Positions 10,479-19,160 of a stretch of 64,000 nt of DNA are shown piece by piece (the first letter of the stretch is position 1; every line of letters begins with the position of its first letter). The translations under genes were made by a program, and so were the position numbers. The DNA is from Pseudomonadota bacterium (GTDB lineage Bacteria; Pseudomonadota; Gammaproteobacteria; Burkholderiales; Burkholderiaceae_C), in NCBI GenBank assembly GCA_021847345.1, contig JAJZTW010000009.1:1-64000 (forward strand). Reading direction: 5' to 3'. The notes under the pieces are model-generated. The model worked only from the letters and a program-made list of their open reading frames with translations, searched no databases and had not been told where the DNA came from.

Positions 10479-11447
10479 ATGATGAACCTGGACCGCCTGA
10501 ACTTCCACCATCTGCTGTACTTCTGGCGCGTGGCCCGCATCGGGCACCTCACCCGCGCTGCGCAGGAGCTGCACGTCGCGCAGTCGGCGCTGTCCACGCA
10601 GATCCGCCAGCTCGAGGACCGCCTGGGAGAGGCGCTGTTCGTGCGCGAGGGGCGCAGCCTGGTGCTGACCGACACCGGGCAGCTGGTGCTGTCGTACGCC
10701 GAGAACATCTTCGGCCTCGGCCAGGAAATGCTCGGGCGCCTCGAGGGCCGTTCCGAGGGCATGCTGCGCCTGCGCGTGGGAAGCGTGGCCACGCTGTCGC
10801 GCAACTACCAGGAGAACTGGATCCGCCCGCTGCTCAAGGACCCCTCGGTGGCGCTGACCCTGGAGTCGGGGATGCTCGACGAACTGCTCGAGCGCCTGGT
10901 GCAGCATCGCCTCGACGTCGTCCTGTCGAACGAAGCCGTGGCGGCCGACGCCGACCGCCCCTTCCACTGCCGCTTCATGGGCAGCCAGGCGATCTCGCTG
11001 GTCGGCCCTGCGGCGACCTGGAAGGACCGGCGCCTGCGCCTGCCGGAAGACCTGCACGGGCTCGAGCTCGTGGTGCCGGGGCCGCGCAACGCGCTGCGCG
11101 CGCAGTTCGACGCGCTGTGCCTGGCCGCCGACGTGAAGCCGCGCTTTCGCGCCGAGGTCGATGACATGGCCATGCTGCGCCTGATCGCGCGCGACAGCGG
11201 CTGGCTGACCGTGCTTCCCGAGGTCGTGGTGCAGGATGAGCTGCGCAGCGGCACACTGGTCAAGGTGGGACGTTCGGACAAGCTGCAGGAACGCTTTTTC
11301 GCGATCACCACCACGCATCGCCATCGCGTCGAACGCCTCGAGCGCCTGCTCACCGGCGCGTCGCGTGCGCTGCGCGCACCCGTCAGCCGGTCTGCGCCCA
11401 CGGTCGCCGGCGAAAGGCCCGCGGCGAAAGCACGCCCAGGCGCGTGA
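10479..11447 (+). CDS. LysR-family regulator, NhaR-like, divergent from dabBA
   Basis: Encodes 322 residues. A winged helix-turn-helix at residues 5-65 (LNFHHLLYFWRVARIGHLTR, then AAQELHVAQSALSTQIRQLE) is followed by a LysR effector domain to about residue 295 and a Pro/Ala-rich tail. The HHLLYFW-x-V-x-x-x-G start is typical of the NhaR-like subgroup. A second ATG three bases later is equally possible. Divergence from dabB over 94 bp strongly suggests it is the inorganic-carbon-responsive regulator of the pump; LysR genes are frequent partners of bicarbonate-transporter loci. The inducer is unknown. Confidence 0.85.
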   Translation: MMNLDRLNFHHLLYFWRVARIGHLTRAAQELHVAQSALSTQIRQLEDRLGEALFVREGRSLVLTDTGQLVLSYAENIFGLGQEMLGRLEGRSEGMLRLRVGSVATLSRNYQENWIRPLLKDPSVALTLESGMLDELLERLVQHRLDVVLSNEAVAADADRPFHCRFMGSQAISLVGPAATWKDRRLRLPEDLHGLELVVPGPRNALRAQFDALCLAADVKPRFRAEVDDMAMLRLIARDSGWLTVLPEVVVQDELRSGTLVKVGRSDKLQERFFAITTTHRHRVERLERLLTGASRALRAPVSRSAPTVAGERPAAKARPGA

Positions 11448-11526
11448 ACACCTCGACGAGCTCGACGCTGCCGGGCCTTGTTCGCAAGCGCAGCAGCCGC
11501 GCCGCCGGGCGCCCGCTGGCGAACCC

Positions 11527-13008
11527 TTACACCGGACTGCCGCCGTGGCGCGACGCGAGGCCGCCGTCGCCGCCGGGCAGGCAGCAGCGCACGACGGTCC
11601 CGCCCCCACCGGTGGACTGCACGTCCAGCGCGCCGCCGATCAGCGCAGCGCGGTGGCGCATGGTCGACATGCCCAGCCCGTCGTCGCGCGCCCACTCCAG
11701 GCCGATGCCGTCGTCGCGCACCACCAGGCAGGCCTGCCCGCCGCGCACGTCGAGCTCGACGCCGACAACGCGCGCGCGGGAATGCTTGACGGCATTGTTC
11801 AGCGCCTCCTGGGCGATGCGGTACAACTGCGTGGCCACGCCGTCGTCGAGCCCGGACACGTCGCCGTGCAGCGCCAGCTGGCAGCGCAGGCCCGTGCTGC
11901 GAGCCACGCCGTCGACAAGCTCACGCAGCGCTGCGGCAAGCGTGGCGTTGTCGATGCGGATGGGCGACAGCCCGCGCGCCAGCATGCGGGCCTCGGCGGT
12001 CGTCGTCTGCAACTCCTGCAACAGCACCTCGGCCGCCTGCGCGTCGGCGTCGCGCCCCTCGCGCTGCAGGCGCCGCTGCAGGCCCGCGCTCAGCAGGCCC
12101 AGCGCGGTCAGCCTCTGCCCGATGCCGTCGTGGATCTCGCGCCCGATGCGCTCCTGCTCGGCGGTCGCCGCCTCCACGACCTCTCGCTCCAGGCGCCTGC
12201 GCTCGCCGAGGTCGCGCAGGATGACGTGCACGCTGGGCTTGCCAGCGGACAGATAGGCGCTGGCCACGCTCTCCACGTCGACATGGGAACCGTCCAGGCG
12301 ACGCATCCGGATCGTCGCGGCCGGCACCGACCCTCCCTGCTCGCACAGCAGGCGCCAGCGCTGCTCGACCTGCCTGCGCGAGGACTCGGCGACGAAATCG
12401 ATGGCCAGGCGACCGAGCAGATCGTCGGCGCCGCGCCCGCCCAGCAGCTCGATGCAGGAACGGTTGGCCAGCGCGACGCGCCCGTCGCAGTCGGCCAGCA
12501 GGATCGCGTCGCGCGCGCTCTCCACCAGGTTGCGGTAGCCTGCCTCGCTGTCGCGGGCCATGTCCATGGCCCGCCGCGCCTGCGTGACGTCGACGCCCAG
12601 CGTCACCACGTACTGCACGCGGCCGCGGGAATCGCGAAGCGTCGAGTTGTGCCACTCGAACATGCGCTGGCGACCGTCGCTGCCCAGCCAGGGGTTGTCG
12701 TGGCGAGCCAGCTCGCGGCCCGCCAGCAACTGGGCGAACACCCCCCGCACCGAGTCGAGCTGGTCGGGGGGAAGAAATCGCGTCCAGAAAAACCGGCGCC
12801 CGCGCACCTGCTCGAAGTCGTAGCCCACGAACTCCTGCGCAGCCCGGTTGAAGCGAACGATGCAGCCCTGGCGATCGAGCACCATCAGGATCGCCCCGAC
12901 GGTGTCGAACAGTGCCGCGTTGAGCTCCGACAGCTCGCGCAGTTGCATGCGCCGCGACCCCGGGCGCCGCACAGGCCGGCGAATCTTTCTCGGCGCGTCG
13001 ACAAACAT
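11527..13008 (-). CDS. PAS-PAS sensor histidine kinase of the NarX/DegS (HisKA_3) class
   Basis: Encodes 493 residues with no membrane segments, so it is probably cytoplasmic. Two PAS domains (about residues 27-145 and 155-280) precede the HisKA_3 box with phospho-acceptor His in EIHDGIGQRLTALG (about 295). A HATPase domain follows, with N-box QEALNNAVKHS and the DDGIG G1 box. The first PAS-like domain has the pattern seen in redox or ligand sensors, but no haem or flavin cysteine can be assigned. No response regulator lies beside it, so it is an orphan. It converges with the LysR gene of the dab locus. Confidence 0.88.
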   Translation of the reverse strand: MFVDAPRKIRRPVRRPGSRRMQLRELSELNAALFDTVGAILMVLDRQGCIVRFNRAAQEFVGYDFEQVRGRRFFWTRFLPPDQLDSVRGVFAQLLAGRELARHDNPWLGSDGRQRMFEWHNSTLRDSRGRVQYVVTLGVDVTQARRAMDMARDSEAGYRNLVESARDAILLADCDGRVALANRSCIELLGGRGADDLLGRLAIDFVAESSRRQVEQRWRLLCEQGGSVPAATIRMRRLDGSHVDVESVASAYLSAGKPSVHVILRDLGERRRLEREVVEAATAEQERIGREIHDGIGQRLTALGLLSAGLQRRLQREGRDADAQAAEVLLQELQTTTAEARMLARGLSPIRIDNATLAAALRELVDGVARSTGLRCQLALHGDVSGLDDGVATQLYRIAQEALNNAVKHSRARVVGVELDVRGGQACLVVRDDGIGLEWARDDGLGMSTMRHRAALIGGALDVQSTGGGGTVVRCCLPGGDGGLASRHGGSPV

Positions 13009-13202
13009 GCTGGTTTCCTGATGCCTGGCTTGTCGTCAAGCGTAGCGCAACGCGACGTCGGGTCGCGCGCCATCGATGGGGCCACGCGAACAGGGCCACC
13101 GGCGCCCGCGCTGCGCCGCAGCCTCGGACGGCGCATACTCGTCCACTGCGTCAGGGAAATGGCGCCCCCGCCGAGGCGCCGCAACGGCAAGGAGCAGCGA
13201 GC

Positions 13203-14678
13203 ATGAACCGGCACGATGAACACGCGGGGCAGCACACGCCACCGGCAGGCATCCCCGCTGACGGCTTGCGCACCGAAACCGACTCGATGGGAAGCGTCGA
13301 GGTTCCGGCGGCGCACTACTGGGGGGCGCAGACGCAGCGCGCGCTGGAGCACTTCGCGCTCGGCGACGAGCGCATGCCGCTGGCGCTGTACCGCGCCTAC
13401 GCACTGCTCAAGAAGGCGGCGGCGCGGGTCAACCGGGCCTCTGGCCGGCTCGACGCGGGTCGCGCGCGGGCCATCGAGCAGGCCGCCGACGAAGCCCTGG
13501 CCGGCCAGCTCGATGCCGAGTTCGTGGCGCCGCTGTGGCAAAGCGGATCGGGCACCCAGACCCACATGAACGTCAACGAGGTCCTGGCCAACCGGGCCAT
13601 CCGGATTCTCGGTGGCACCATCGGCTCGAGGCAGCCGGTGCACCCGAACGACCATGTCAACCTCGGCCAGTCGACCAACGACACCTTCCCGGCGGCCATG
13701 CACATCGCCACGCTGCTCGCGCTCGACGAGCGCCTGCTGCCACAGGCCGAGGCGCTGGCGGAATGCATCGAACACAAGTCCGCGCAATGGATGGGGGTGG
13801 TCAAGATCGGGCGCACCCACCTGCAGGACGCCACGCCGCTGACGGTCGGCCAGGAGTGGTCGGGCTACGCCCGGCAACTGCGCGATGCGCTGGCCCGCCT
13901 GGCGCATGCGCAACGCGGGCTGCTCGAGCTTGCCGTGGGCGGCACGGCGGTCGGCACCGGCCTGAACGCGCCGCGTCATTTCGCCCGCGACATGGCCGCC
14001 GCGATCGCCGAGCTGACCGGCAAGCCCTTCGTCACGGCCCCGAACAAGTTCGCCGCGCAGGGCTCGCTGGACGCCATGGTCGCGGTGATGGCCGCGCTGC
14101 GCGGGCTGGCCGTGGCGCTGATCAAGGTCGCCAACGACCTGCGCTGGCTGGCTTCGGGGCCGCGCTGCGGCCTCGGCGAACTGGTGCTGCCGGCGACCGA
14201 GCCCGGCTCGTCGATCATGCCCGGCAAGGTCAACCCGTCGCAATGCGAAGCGATGATCATGGTGGGAATCGAGGTGATCGGCCTCGACGCGGCCGTGGCC
14301 TTCGCCGGCAGCCAGGGAAATTTCGAGCTGCACGCGATGCGCCCGCTGATCGCCGGCGACGTGCTGCGGGCGCTGACCCTGCTCGGCGACGCCTGCCGCA
14401 ATTTCCATCACTACGCGGTGGCGGGCGCCGAGCTCGACCGCGCGCGCATCGACGAGCTGGTCGGCCGCTCGCTGATGCTGGTGACCGCGCTGTCGCCGCG
14501 GATCGGCTACGACCAGGCAGCAGCCATCGCCCACCTGGCCCACGAGCAGGGCCTGAGCCTGCGCGACGCGGCGCTGCGCTCGGGGCTGGTCGACGCCCGC
14601 ACCTTCGACGAGGTCGTACGCCCCGAGGCCATGGTCGGCTTGCCGGACGGGCCGGACGGGGCGGACGAGAAGGCTTGA
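13203..14678 (+). CDS. fumC: class II fumarate hydratase
   Basis: Interconverts fumarate and malate in the TCA cycle; this class is iron-independent and oxygen-stable. The protein has 491 residues, slightly longer than E. coli FumC because of about 25 extra N-terminal residues. Visible motifs are SGSGTQTHMNVNEV, the HPNDHVNLGQSTND substrate segment, and the GSSIMPGKVNPSQCEA signature (about residues 340-355). The ATG at 13203 follows AAGGAGCAG at good spacing. It is divergent from the histidine kinase. Confidence 0.96.
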   Translation: MNRHDEHAGQHTPPAGIPADGLRTETDSMGSVEVPAAHYWGAQTQRALEHFALGDERMPLALYRAYALLKKAAARVNRASGRLDAGRARAIEQAADEALAGQLDAEFVAPLWQSGSGTQTHMNVNEVLANRAIRILGGTIGSRQPVHPNDHVNLGQSTNDTFPAAMHIATLLALDERLLPQAEALAECIEHKSAQWMGVVKIGRTHLQDATPLTVGQEWSGYARQLRDALARLAHAQRGLLELAVGGTAVGTGLNAPRHFARDMAAAIAELTGKPFVTAPNKFAAQGSLDAMVAVMAALRGLAVALIKVANDLRWLASGPRCGLGELVLPATEPGSSIMPGKVNPSQCEAMIMVGIEVIGLDAAVAFAGSQGNFELHAMRPLIAGDVLRALTLLGDACRNFHHYAVAGAELDRARIDELVGRSLMLVTALSPRIGYDQAAAIAHLAHEQGLSLRDAALRSGLVDARTFDEVVRPEAMVGLPDGPDGADEKA

Positions 14679-14708
14679 ACGAATCCGCCGGGCGCTGCCA
14701 GGCGCGGG

Positions 14709-15569
14709 TCAAACCCCGCGCGCGTCGCCGGCGGCAGCGAGTTCCGCGACCTCGACGAACAGCCCCTGCTGCTCGCGCTCGAAATGGTGCTCGAGCAGGT
14801 GCTGCAGCGGCAACGCGGCGTCGCACAGCTCCAGGCGCTGGCGCGGCGAGCGAAGGCGCGCGGGCGCGGCCAGCAGGCGGGCGCGCAAGTCGCCCAGCAG
14901 CTGTTCCAGCCTGGCGTGCTCGGCCTCGTAGGTGCGCACGGGCCAGCGCGCCGCGCGCGGCAGCGCCGGAAACAGCCACTGCTGTTCGAGGCGCGCGTGC
15001 TCGCCGTGCAGCGCGACCAGTCGATCCAGCAACAGCCGCGCCGCCGCCGCGTCGCCGCGCACCAGTTCGATGCGCGATTCGTCCAGCAGCGCCAGCATGC
15101 GCGCGTGCTCGTCGAGCAGGCGCCGGCGCAGCCCGCTGGGCGCAGCGCCCGGCGCGAGGGGCTCGCGCAGGTAGTCGCGCAGCACCACGGCGTGGTTGTG
15201 CACGGGGTCGCGCGCGGCGTACAGCAGGGTCAGCCGATCATGCGCGCGCAGCAGCGCGGTCATGCGCAGGACGGCGGACGGGTTGGCATCCAGCTCGGCG
15301 CGATAGCGCGCGCGGAACGGCTCCCAGCGGGCCGGCTGATGGCCGAACCAGGTGCGCAGTTCGGGCGACGGCGCGATGTCCCTGAACCACAGGTCGACGG
15401 CGGCGGCCTCTCGGCGCAGGCCGCGTGGCCACAGCCGATCCACCAGTACGCGAAAACCGTCGTCGGCCGCCGCCGGCTCGTAGGCCCGACGCACGAACAG
15501 GCGCGCGGCAAGCTGCTGGCCGGGTTCGGGTTCGCTGGCGGCGGGATCCATGACCACGCATTGTCCCAC
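14709..15569 (-). CDS. DUF488-hemerythrin fusion protein
   Basis: Encodes 286 residues made of two modules. Residues about 20-135 are a DUF488 domain with the hallmark VDRLWPRG motif, a D-L-W-x-R-D segment and a tryptophan-rich middle. Residues about 145-275 form a hemerythrin-like HHE domain with spaced His residues (DEHARM, LHGEHARLE, YEAEHARLE and LLEHHFEREQQGL) and acidic partners able to bind a di-iron site. DUF488 is of uncertain function; HHE domains bind O2, NO or sense iron. Normally these are separate proteins. An internal ATG at 15551 is an alternative start. It is convergent with fumC, 30 bp away. Confidence 0.8.
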   Translation of the reverse strand: MGQCVVMDPAASEPEPGQQLAARLFVRRAYEPAAADDGFRVLVDRLWPRGLRREAAAVDLWFRDIAPSPELRTWFGHQPARWEPFRARYRAELDANPSAVLRMTALLRAHDRLTLLYAARDPVHNHAVVLRDYLREPLAPGAAPSGLRRRLLDEHARMLALLDESRIELVRGDAAAARLLLDRLVALHGEHARLEQQWLFPALPRAARWPVRTYEAEHARLEQLLGDLRARLLAAPARLRSPRQRLELCDAALPLQHLLEHHFEREQQGLFVEVAELAAAGDARGV

Positions 15570-15584
15570 CGCGCGCGAGGCGAT

Positions 15585-16700
15585 TCAGCGCTGGCCGGTG
15601 CGCGTCCTGCCGAACAGGTTCTTGTGCGTGGAAGGCTGGCAACGCCAGTATTGAGGCGGAGCGAACACCTCGGCGCCCAGGCTGGCGGCGGCATGCCAGG
15701 GCCAGCGCGGGTCGTAGAGCATGGCGCGGGCCAGCGCCACGAGGTCGGCGCGCCCCTCGGCCACGATGGCCTCGGCCTGCTCGGGCTGCGTGATCAGGCC
15801 GACCGCGATCACCGGCATGGACACCTCTCGCTTGATGCGCTCGGCGAAACCCACCTGGTAGCCCGGGCCCACGGCGATGGCCTGATGTTGCGACAGCCCG
15901 CCGCTGGACACGTGCACGTAGGCACAGCCGCGTCGCTCGAGCTCCCGGCACAGCACCACGCTGGACTCGAGGTCCCAGCCGCCTTCGACCCAGTCGGTGG
16001 CCGAAAGGCGCAGGCCCACGGCGACGCGCGGCGACACGGCAGCGCGCACGGCATCGAACACCTCGAGCACGTAGCGCATGCGGTTTTCCAGCGAACCGCC
16101 GTAGGCGTCGTCGCGCCGGTTGGACAAGGGCGACAGGAACTGGTGCAGCAGGTAGCCGTGCGCTGCATGCAGCTCGACGAGCTGGATGCCCAGGCGATCG
16201 GCACGCCGTGCCGACGCCACGAAGGCCTCGCGGATGCGCTGCAGCCCGGCGGAGTCGAGGGCCTGCGGCGGCGGCTCGTCGGCTCCATGCGCAAGCGCCG
16301 AAGGCGCCACGCAGGGCCAGCCGCCCTCGGCCGGGAGCAGCAGCGCGCCACCGTCCCAGGGAGCGCGGCTCGACGCCTTGCGCCCGGCGTGCGAAAGCTG
16401 GACCCCGATGGGCATCGGCGAATGCCGACGCACCGCGTCGAGAACGCGGCGCAGCGCGGCCTCGTTGGCGTCGCTCCACAGGCCCAGATCCTGCGGCGTG
16501 ATGCGCCCGGAGGCCTCGACCGCGGTGGCCTCCAGGATCAGCAGCCCGGCGCCGGACAGCGCGAGCTGGCCCAGGTGCATGAGGTGCCAGTCGGTGGCAC
16601 ATCCTTCATCGGCCGAATACTGGCACATCGGCGCGATGGCGATGCGATTGACGAGTTCGAGTTCGCCGATGCGAACGGGGCTGAAGAGTCGGGAGCTCAT
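15585..16700 (-). CDS. Old Yellow Enzyme family NADH:flavin oxidoreductase (YqjM-like)
   Basis: Encodes 371 residues of an FMN-binding TIM barrel that reduces activated C=C bonds of enals, enones or nitro compounds with NAD(P)H. It matches the YqjM/xenobiotic-reductase subclass: RIAIAPMCQYSA with the flavin-tuning Cys (about residue 25), HAGRK, then LHAAHGYLLHQFLSPLSNRRDD with the substrate His residues, and GGSLENRMR. The ATG at 16700 was chosen because the MSSRLFSPV sequence is the normal N-terminus. It could be transcribed with the upstream HMG-CoA-lyase-like cassette, but a 228-bp gap with hairpins separates them. Confidence 0.9.
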   Translation of the reverse strand: MSSRLFSPVRIGELELVNRIAIAPMCQYSADEGCATDWHLMHLGQLALSGAGLLILEATAVEASGRITPQDLGLWSDANEAALRRVLDAVRRHSPMPIGVQLSHAGRKASSRAPWDGGALLLPAEGGWPCVAPSALAHGADEPPPQALDSAGLQRIREAFVASARRADRLGIQLVELHAAHGYLLHQFLSPLSNRRDDAYGGSLENRMRYVLEVFDAVRAAVSPRVAVGLRLSATDWVEGGWDLESSVVLCRELERRGCAYVHVSSGGLSQHQAIAVGPGYQVGFAERIKREVSMPVIAVGLITQPEQAEAIVAEGRADLVALARAMLYDPRWPWHAAASLGAEVFAPPQYWRCQPSTHKNLFGRTRTGQR

Positions 16701-16871
16701 GGGCAGGCAATGCGTTGGGAAAGGGTCGGAAGGTGATTCTCGAACAGCCACGGCCCGGCTGCACGACGGCGCTGCTCGCAGGCGCGAATGCGCGGTGCCC
16801 GGGCCAGCGCGATGCCGTCCAGGCCTTCGAGCAGGGTGCGCGGGCTCTTGAGAAAACGCAGGGCCGCCCCA

Positions 16872-16924
16872 AGTTTTCTCGACCCCCACGGGGGGCGGGT
16901 CGGGCCCCAGGCCCGGCCCTGGGG
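16872..16924 (-). terminator. hairpin cluster after the HMG-CoA-lyase-like gene
   Basis: Directly downstream of the stop at 16929, the minus strand can fold a 7-bp GC stem (16905-16911 with 16918-16924). A second stem between C-rich and G-rich runs follows (about 16882-16896), then a short T-rich patch further on (AAAACTT). It may end transcription, but there is no proper U-tract. Confidence 0.35.
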
Positions 16925-16928
16925 GCGC

Positions 16929-17897
16929 TCATGAGCACGCTCCCGCTCGCGCCGCTTCTCCGGCGTTCGCCGCCACGGGCAGTGGGTAGCGCCGGCTCGA
17001 CGGGCCCGCCTTGACCAGCTGCCCCGCCAGCTCGTGGCCGACCAGCGGCGCCAGCGAGCGGGCGCAGTCGAGCAGCGCCGGCAGGTCCACGCCGGTGTCG
17101 TAGCCCATCTGCTGCAGCATGTGCACCAGGTCCTCGGTGCAGGCATTCCCGCTGGCCCCGGGAGCGAAGGGGCAGCCGCCCAGCCCGCCGAGGGATGCGT
17201 CGAAACGCTCGATGCCCGCCTCCAGCGCCGCCAGCACGTTGGCCAGCGCCATGCCCCGGGTGTCGTGGAAATGGGCGGTGAGCACCAGGTGCGGATGCCG
17301 TTCGCGAACCGCCGCGCAGAGTTGCTGCGCCTGCGCCGGATCGGCCATGCCGGTGGTGTCGCACAGGGTCAGGCGCCGGATTCCCAGCGCCGCGATGCGG
17401 TCCACCCACGGCAGCACGCGGTCGGTCTCGAAGCGTCCCTCGAAGGGGCAGCCGAAGGCGGTGGACAGCGACGCGTTGACCGCAGCCGCGCCGCGCGCGA
17501 GGCCGACGATGTCGGCGAACTGGCGCAGCGACTGCTCGCGGCCCATGCGCAGGTTGGCGCGATTGTGGCTCTCGCTGGCCGACATCACGACGTTGAGTTC
17601 GTCGACCCGGCAGGCCAGCGCTCGCTCGGCTCCCTTCACGTTGGGCACCAGCGCGGCGTACTCGACTCCAGGCGCACGCTGGATTCCCGCCATCACGTCG
17701 GCCGCGTCGGCCAGCGCGGGAATGGCCTTCGGCGACGTGAAGGACGTGACCTCGATCTTCGCCACGCCGGTTCGCGACAACGCGTCGACCAGCGCGATCT
17801 TCTGCGCGGTGGGCACGAACACGGGCTCGATCTGCAGGCCGTCGCGAGGCGCGACGTCGTGGATGAACAGGCGCTTGCCGCCGGCTGCTCGCAACAT
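16929..17897 (-). CDS. hydroxymethylglutaryl-CoA lyase family protein
   Basis: Encodes 322 residues of an HMGL-like TIM barrel. It has the metal and substrate motif near the start (DVAPRDGLQ, about residues 14-22), the HFHDTRG metal-binding histidines (about 205), and the active-site loop GLGGCPFAPGASGN with its catalytic Cys. The family retro-aldol-cleaves 3-hydroxy-3-methylglutaryl-CoA to acetyl-CoA and acetoacetate, or citramalyl-CoA-like substrates. It follows a CaiB CoA-transferase and an MFS permease on the same strand, so it probably acts on a CoA ester made by that transferase. Confidence 0.88.
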   Translation of the reverse strand: MLRAAGGKRLFIHDVAPRDGLQIEPVFVPTAQKIALVDALSRTGVAKIEVTSFTSPKAIPALADAADVMAGIQRAPGVEYAALVPNVKGAERALACRVDELNVVMSASESHNRANLRMGREQSLRQFADIVGLARGAAAVNASLSTAFGCPFEGRFETDRVLPWVDRIAALGIRRLTLCDTTGMADPAQAQQLCAAVRERHPHLVLTAHFHDTRGMALANVLAALEAGIERFDASLGGLGGCPFAPGASGNACTEDLVHMLQQMGYDTGVDLPALLDCARSLAPLVGHELAGQLVKAGPSSRRYPLPVAANAGEAARAGACS

Positions 17898-17922
17898 GGT
17901 GGTACTCCCGCCGAAAGACGAA

Positions 17923-19155
17923 TCAGATCACGCCGCGCGCACGCAGCGCGGCCTGCGCGTCGGCGTCGTAGCCGAGTTCGCGCAGGATCTCGGCGGTGTG
18001 CTCGCCCAGCGCAGGCCCCAGCCAGCGCGTGCGCCCGGGGGTCGCCGACAGCCTGGGCACCACGCCGGGGAACTCGACCCGCGCGCCGTCCGGCAAGGTG
18101 TGCTCCTCGAGCATGCCGCGCGCGCGGTAATGCTCGTCGGCGTGGATGTCGGCCGCGGTGTAGATGCGCCCGCAGGGTACCTCGGCGGCTTCCAGCACCT
18201 CGAGCACGTACGGCAGGTCGTGCCCGGCGGTCCAGGCGCCGATGGCCTGGTCGAGCATGTCGGCCAGGCGCACGCGCCCGTCGTTGCGCGCCAGGCGCGG
18301 GTCGTCCGCCAGGTCGTCGCGCCCGATGGCCTGCATCAGGCGGCGGTAGATGCTGTCGGCGTTGCCGGCGATGATCACGTATCGTCCGTCGCGACACAGG
18401 TAGGTGTTCGACGGCGCGATTCCGGGCAGCGTGGCGCCCGAGCGCTCGCGCACGAAGCCCTGGTCGGAATACTCGGGAATCAGGCTTTCCATGATGCCGA
18501 ACACCGCCTCGTACAGCGCCACGTCGATGAACTGGCCGCTGCCGCCATGGGCCCTCAGGTGATGCATGGCCATCATCGCGCCGATCACTCCGTACAACGA
18601 GGCCAGGGTGTCGCCCAGGCTGACGCCGGTGCGCACCGGCGCGCGCCCCGGCTCGCCGACCAGGTAGCGCAGTCCGCCCATGGACTCGGCGATGGCGGCG
18701 AAACCCGGCCGGTCCTTGTAGGGGCCGCTCTGGCCGAAGCCGGACACCCGCACCATGATCAGCTTCGGATGCAGGCGGTGCAGCTCCTCCCATCCCAGGC
18801 CCCACTTCTCGAGCGTGCCAGGGCGGAAGTTCTCGATCAGGATGTCGGCGCTGCCCGCCAGCTCGCGCACGATGCGCTGTGCGTCGGGCTGCTTGAGGTC
18901 CAGGGTCAGGGATTTCTTGTTGCGACTTTGCGTGTACCACCACAGCGAGGTGCCGCCGTGCAGCTTGCGCCAGCTGCGCAGCGGATCGCCTTGCCCGGGC
19001 GCCTCGACCTTGATGACCTCGGCGCCGAACTGCGCCAGCAGCGCGCTGGCGTAGGGTCCGGCGATCAGGGTTCCGAGCTCGAGCACCCGCACTCCTGCCA
19101 GCGGCAGCGGGGCCTCGGACTGCGGTTCGGCGCCGGCGGCATGCGGGTCGTTCAT
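17923..19155 (-). CDS. CaiB/BaiF family (class III) CoA-transferase
   Basis: Encodes 410 residues. The N-terminal Rossmann part has the VLELGTLIAGPYAS start and FGAEVIKVE. The catalytic Asp lies in the SLGDTLASLYG segment (about residue 178), and the FGIMESLIPEY segment is typical of the succinyl-CoA:dicarboxylate subgroup. It moves CoA between acids without ATP. Flanked by an MFS carrier (upstream, 5 bp) and an HMG-CoA-lyase homologue (downstream, 25 bp), it should activate the imported acid to its CoA ester. Confidence 0.92.
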   Translation of the reverse strand: MNDPHAAGAEPQSEAPLPLAGVRVLELGTLIAGPYASALLAQFGAEVIKVEAPGQGDPLRSWRKLHGGTSLWWYTQSRNKKSLTLDLKQPDAQRIVRELAGSADILIENFRPGTLEKWGLGWEELHRLHPKLIMVRVSGFGQSGPYKDRPGFAAIAESMGGLRYLVGEPGRAPVRTGVSLGDTLASLYGVIGAMMAMHHLRAHGGSGQFIDVALYEAVFGIMESLIPEYSDQGFVRERSGATLPGIAPSNTYLCRDGRYVIIAGNADSIYRRLMQAIGRDDLADDPRLARNDGRVRLADMLDQAIGAWTAGHDLPYVLEVLEAAEVPCGRIYTAADIHADEHYRARGMLEEHTLPDGARVEFPGVVPRLSATPGRTRWLGPALGEHTAEILRELGYDADAQAALRARGVI

Positions 19156-19160
19156 GATGC

